Origin: Torymus aiolomorphi
Lineage: Eukaryota; Arthropoda; Insecta; Hymenoptera; Torymidae
Direction: 5' to 3'
DNA: 64,000 nucleotides
NCBI GenBank assembly: GCA_036365515.1
Contig: CM070874.1
Coordinates: forward strand, 248,214,930-248,278,929
In this document: positions 63,855 through 64,000 of the stretch, piece after piece
Layout: every line of letters begins with the position of its first letter
How positions within the stretch are numbered: the first letter of the stretch is position 1
Program-made: the position numbers and the translations under genes
Notes under the pieces: model-generated
The model's input: the letters and a program-made list of their open reading frames with translations, nothing else
What the model was told of the DNA's origin: nothing
The model's database searches: none

Positions 63855-64000
63855 TTAATAAGTTAAAGAATTCTAAATAAAATAAGGTTGAAAATATTTA
63901 TGTTTGCATCGCTTCGTAAAAATAACAAGCCTTAAAAATAGATTTGTTTAGCCTTTTATGAAAATAAGATAAAAGATAAGACTAAATACTAGTCCAAAAA

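Overview
This 64 kb window is AT-rich animal DNA made almost entirely of transposable elements, their fragments and simple repeats; I found no convincing ordinary host gene. The families point to an arthropod and probably an insect: an irritans-like mariner, DUF4817-type Tc1/mariner relatives, a TTAA-targeting element with a Mutator-like (Kolobok-type) transposase, BEL/Pao and Ty3/gypsy retrotransposons, R1-type and CR1/Jockey-group LINEs, and a multicopy arthropod orphan family. A hymenopteran is possible, but the sequence does not prove it.

Region by region. 1-5.4 kb holds AT-rich DNA, a foldback element with ~330 bp arms, a three-copy ~250 bp repeat carrying a 183 bp TTAA-flanked MITE, and a 40 bp tandem repeat. 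5.4-6.7 kb is a complete mariner with an open 357-codon transposase. 9.2-11.5 kb has a broken Helitron/PIF1-type helicase followed by a ~133 bp tandem array into which a palindromic MITE jumped. 11.75-13.3 kb is a GC-rich probable solo LTR with a TATA box and CACACACG repeats. 13.9-17.4 kb is a 3.5 kb DNA transposon with TIRs of roughly 1 kb and a DUF4817/DDE transposase pseudogene.

18.9-27.4 kb contains two copies of one orphan protein family. The second is split into three blocks by two insertions. One insertion block carries a LINE with an intact 669-codon RT reading frame. The other is a 3.49 kb TG...CA element flanked by a 5 bp duplication (GCCAG), itself carrying an R1-type LINE tail and a MITE. 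28.1-33.3 kb is a giant palindrome (arms ~2.25 kb, loop 0.7 kb). 33.3-35.4 kb is a second, shorter copy of the long-TIR DUF4817 element, followed by a second copy of the 24.4 kb MITE and a (TA)n run.

35.7-42.9 kb is a 5' portion of a Ty3/gypsy element: a long LTR (with a 709 bp foldback inserted in it), a primer-binding site, gag with three zinc knuckles, protease, and RT cut off after the first motifs. 43.4-56.2 kb is a BEL/Pao graveyard: an internally deleted plus-strand copy (45.8-47.8 kb), then minus-strand and plus-strand pieces forming a head-to-head inverted duplication with no spacer at 52,113/52,114. 57.0-57.5 kb is a GC-rich minisatellite, 58.7-59.5 kb a two-copy tandem repeat, and 60.57-63.85 kb a TTAA-flanked element whose transposase is open except for one stop codon.

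The genes do not form a pathway. They record successive nested insertions; the order of several events can be read from empty-site comparisons and target-site duplications inside the window.
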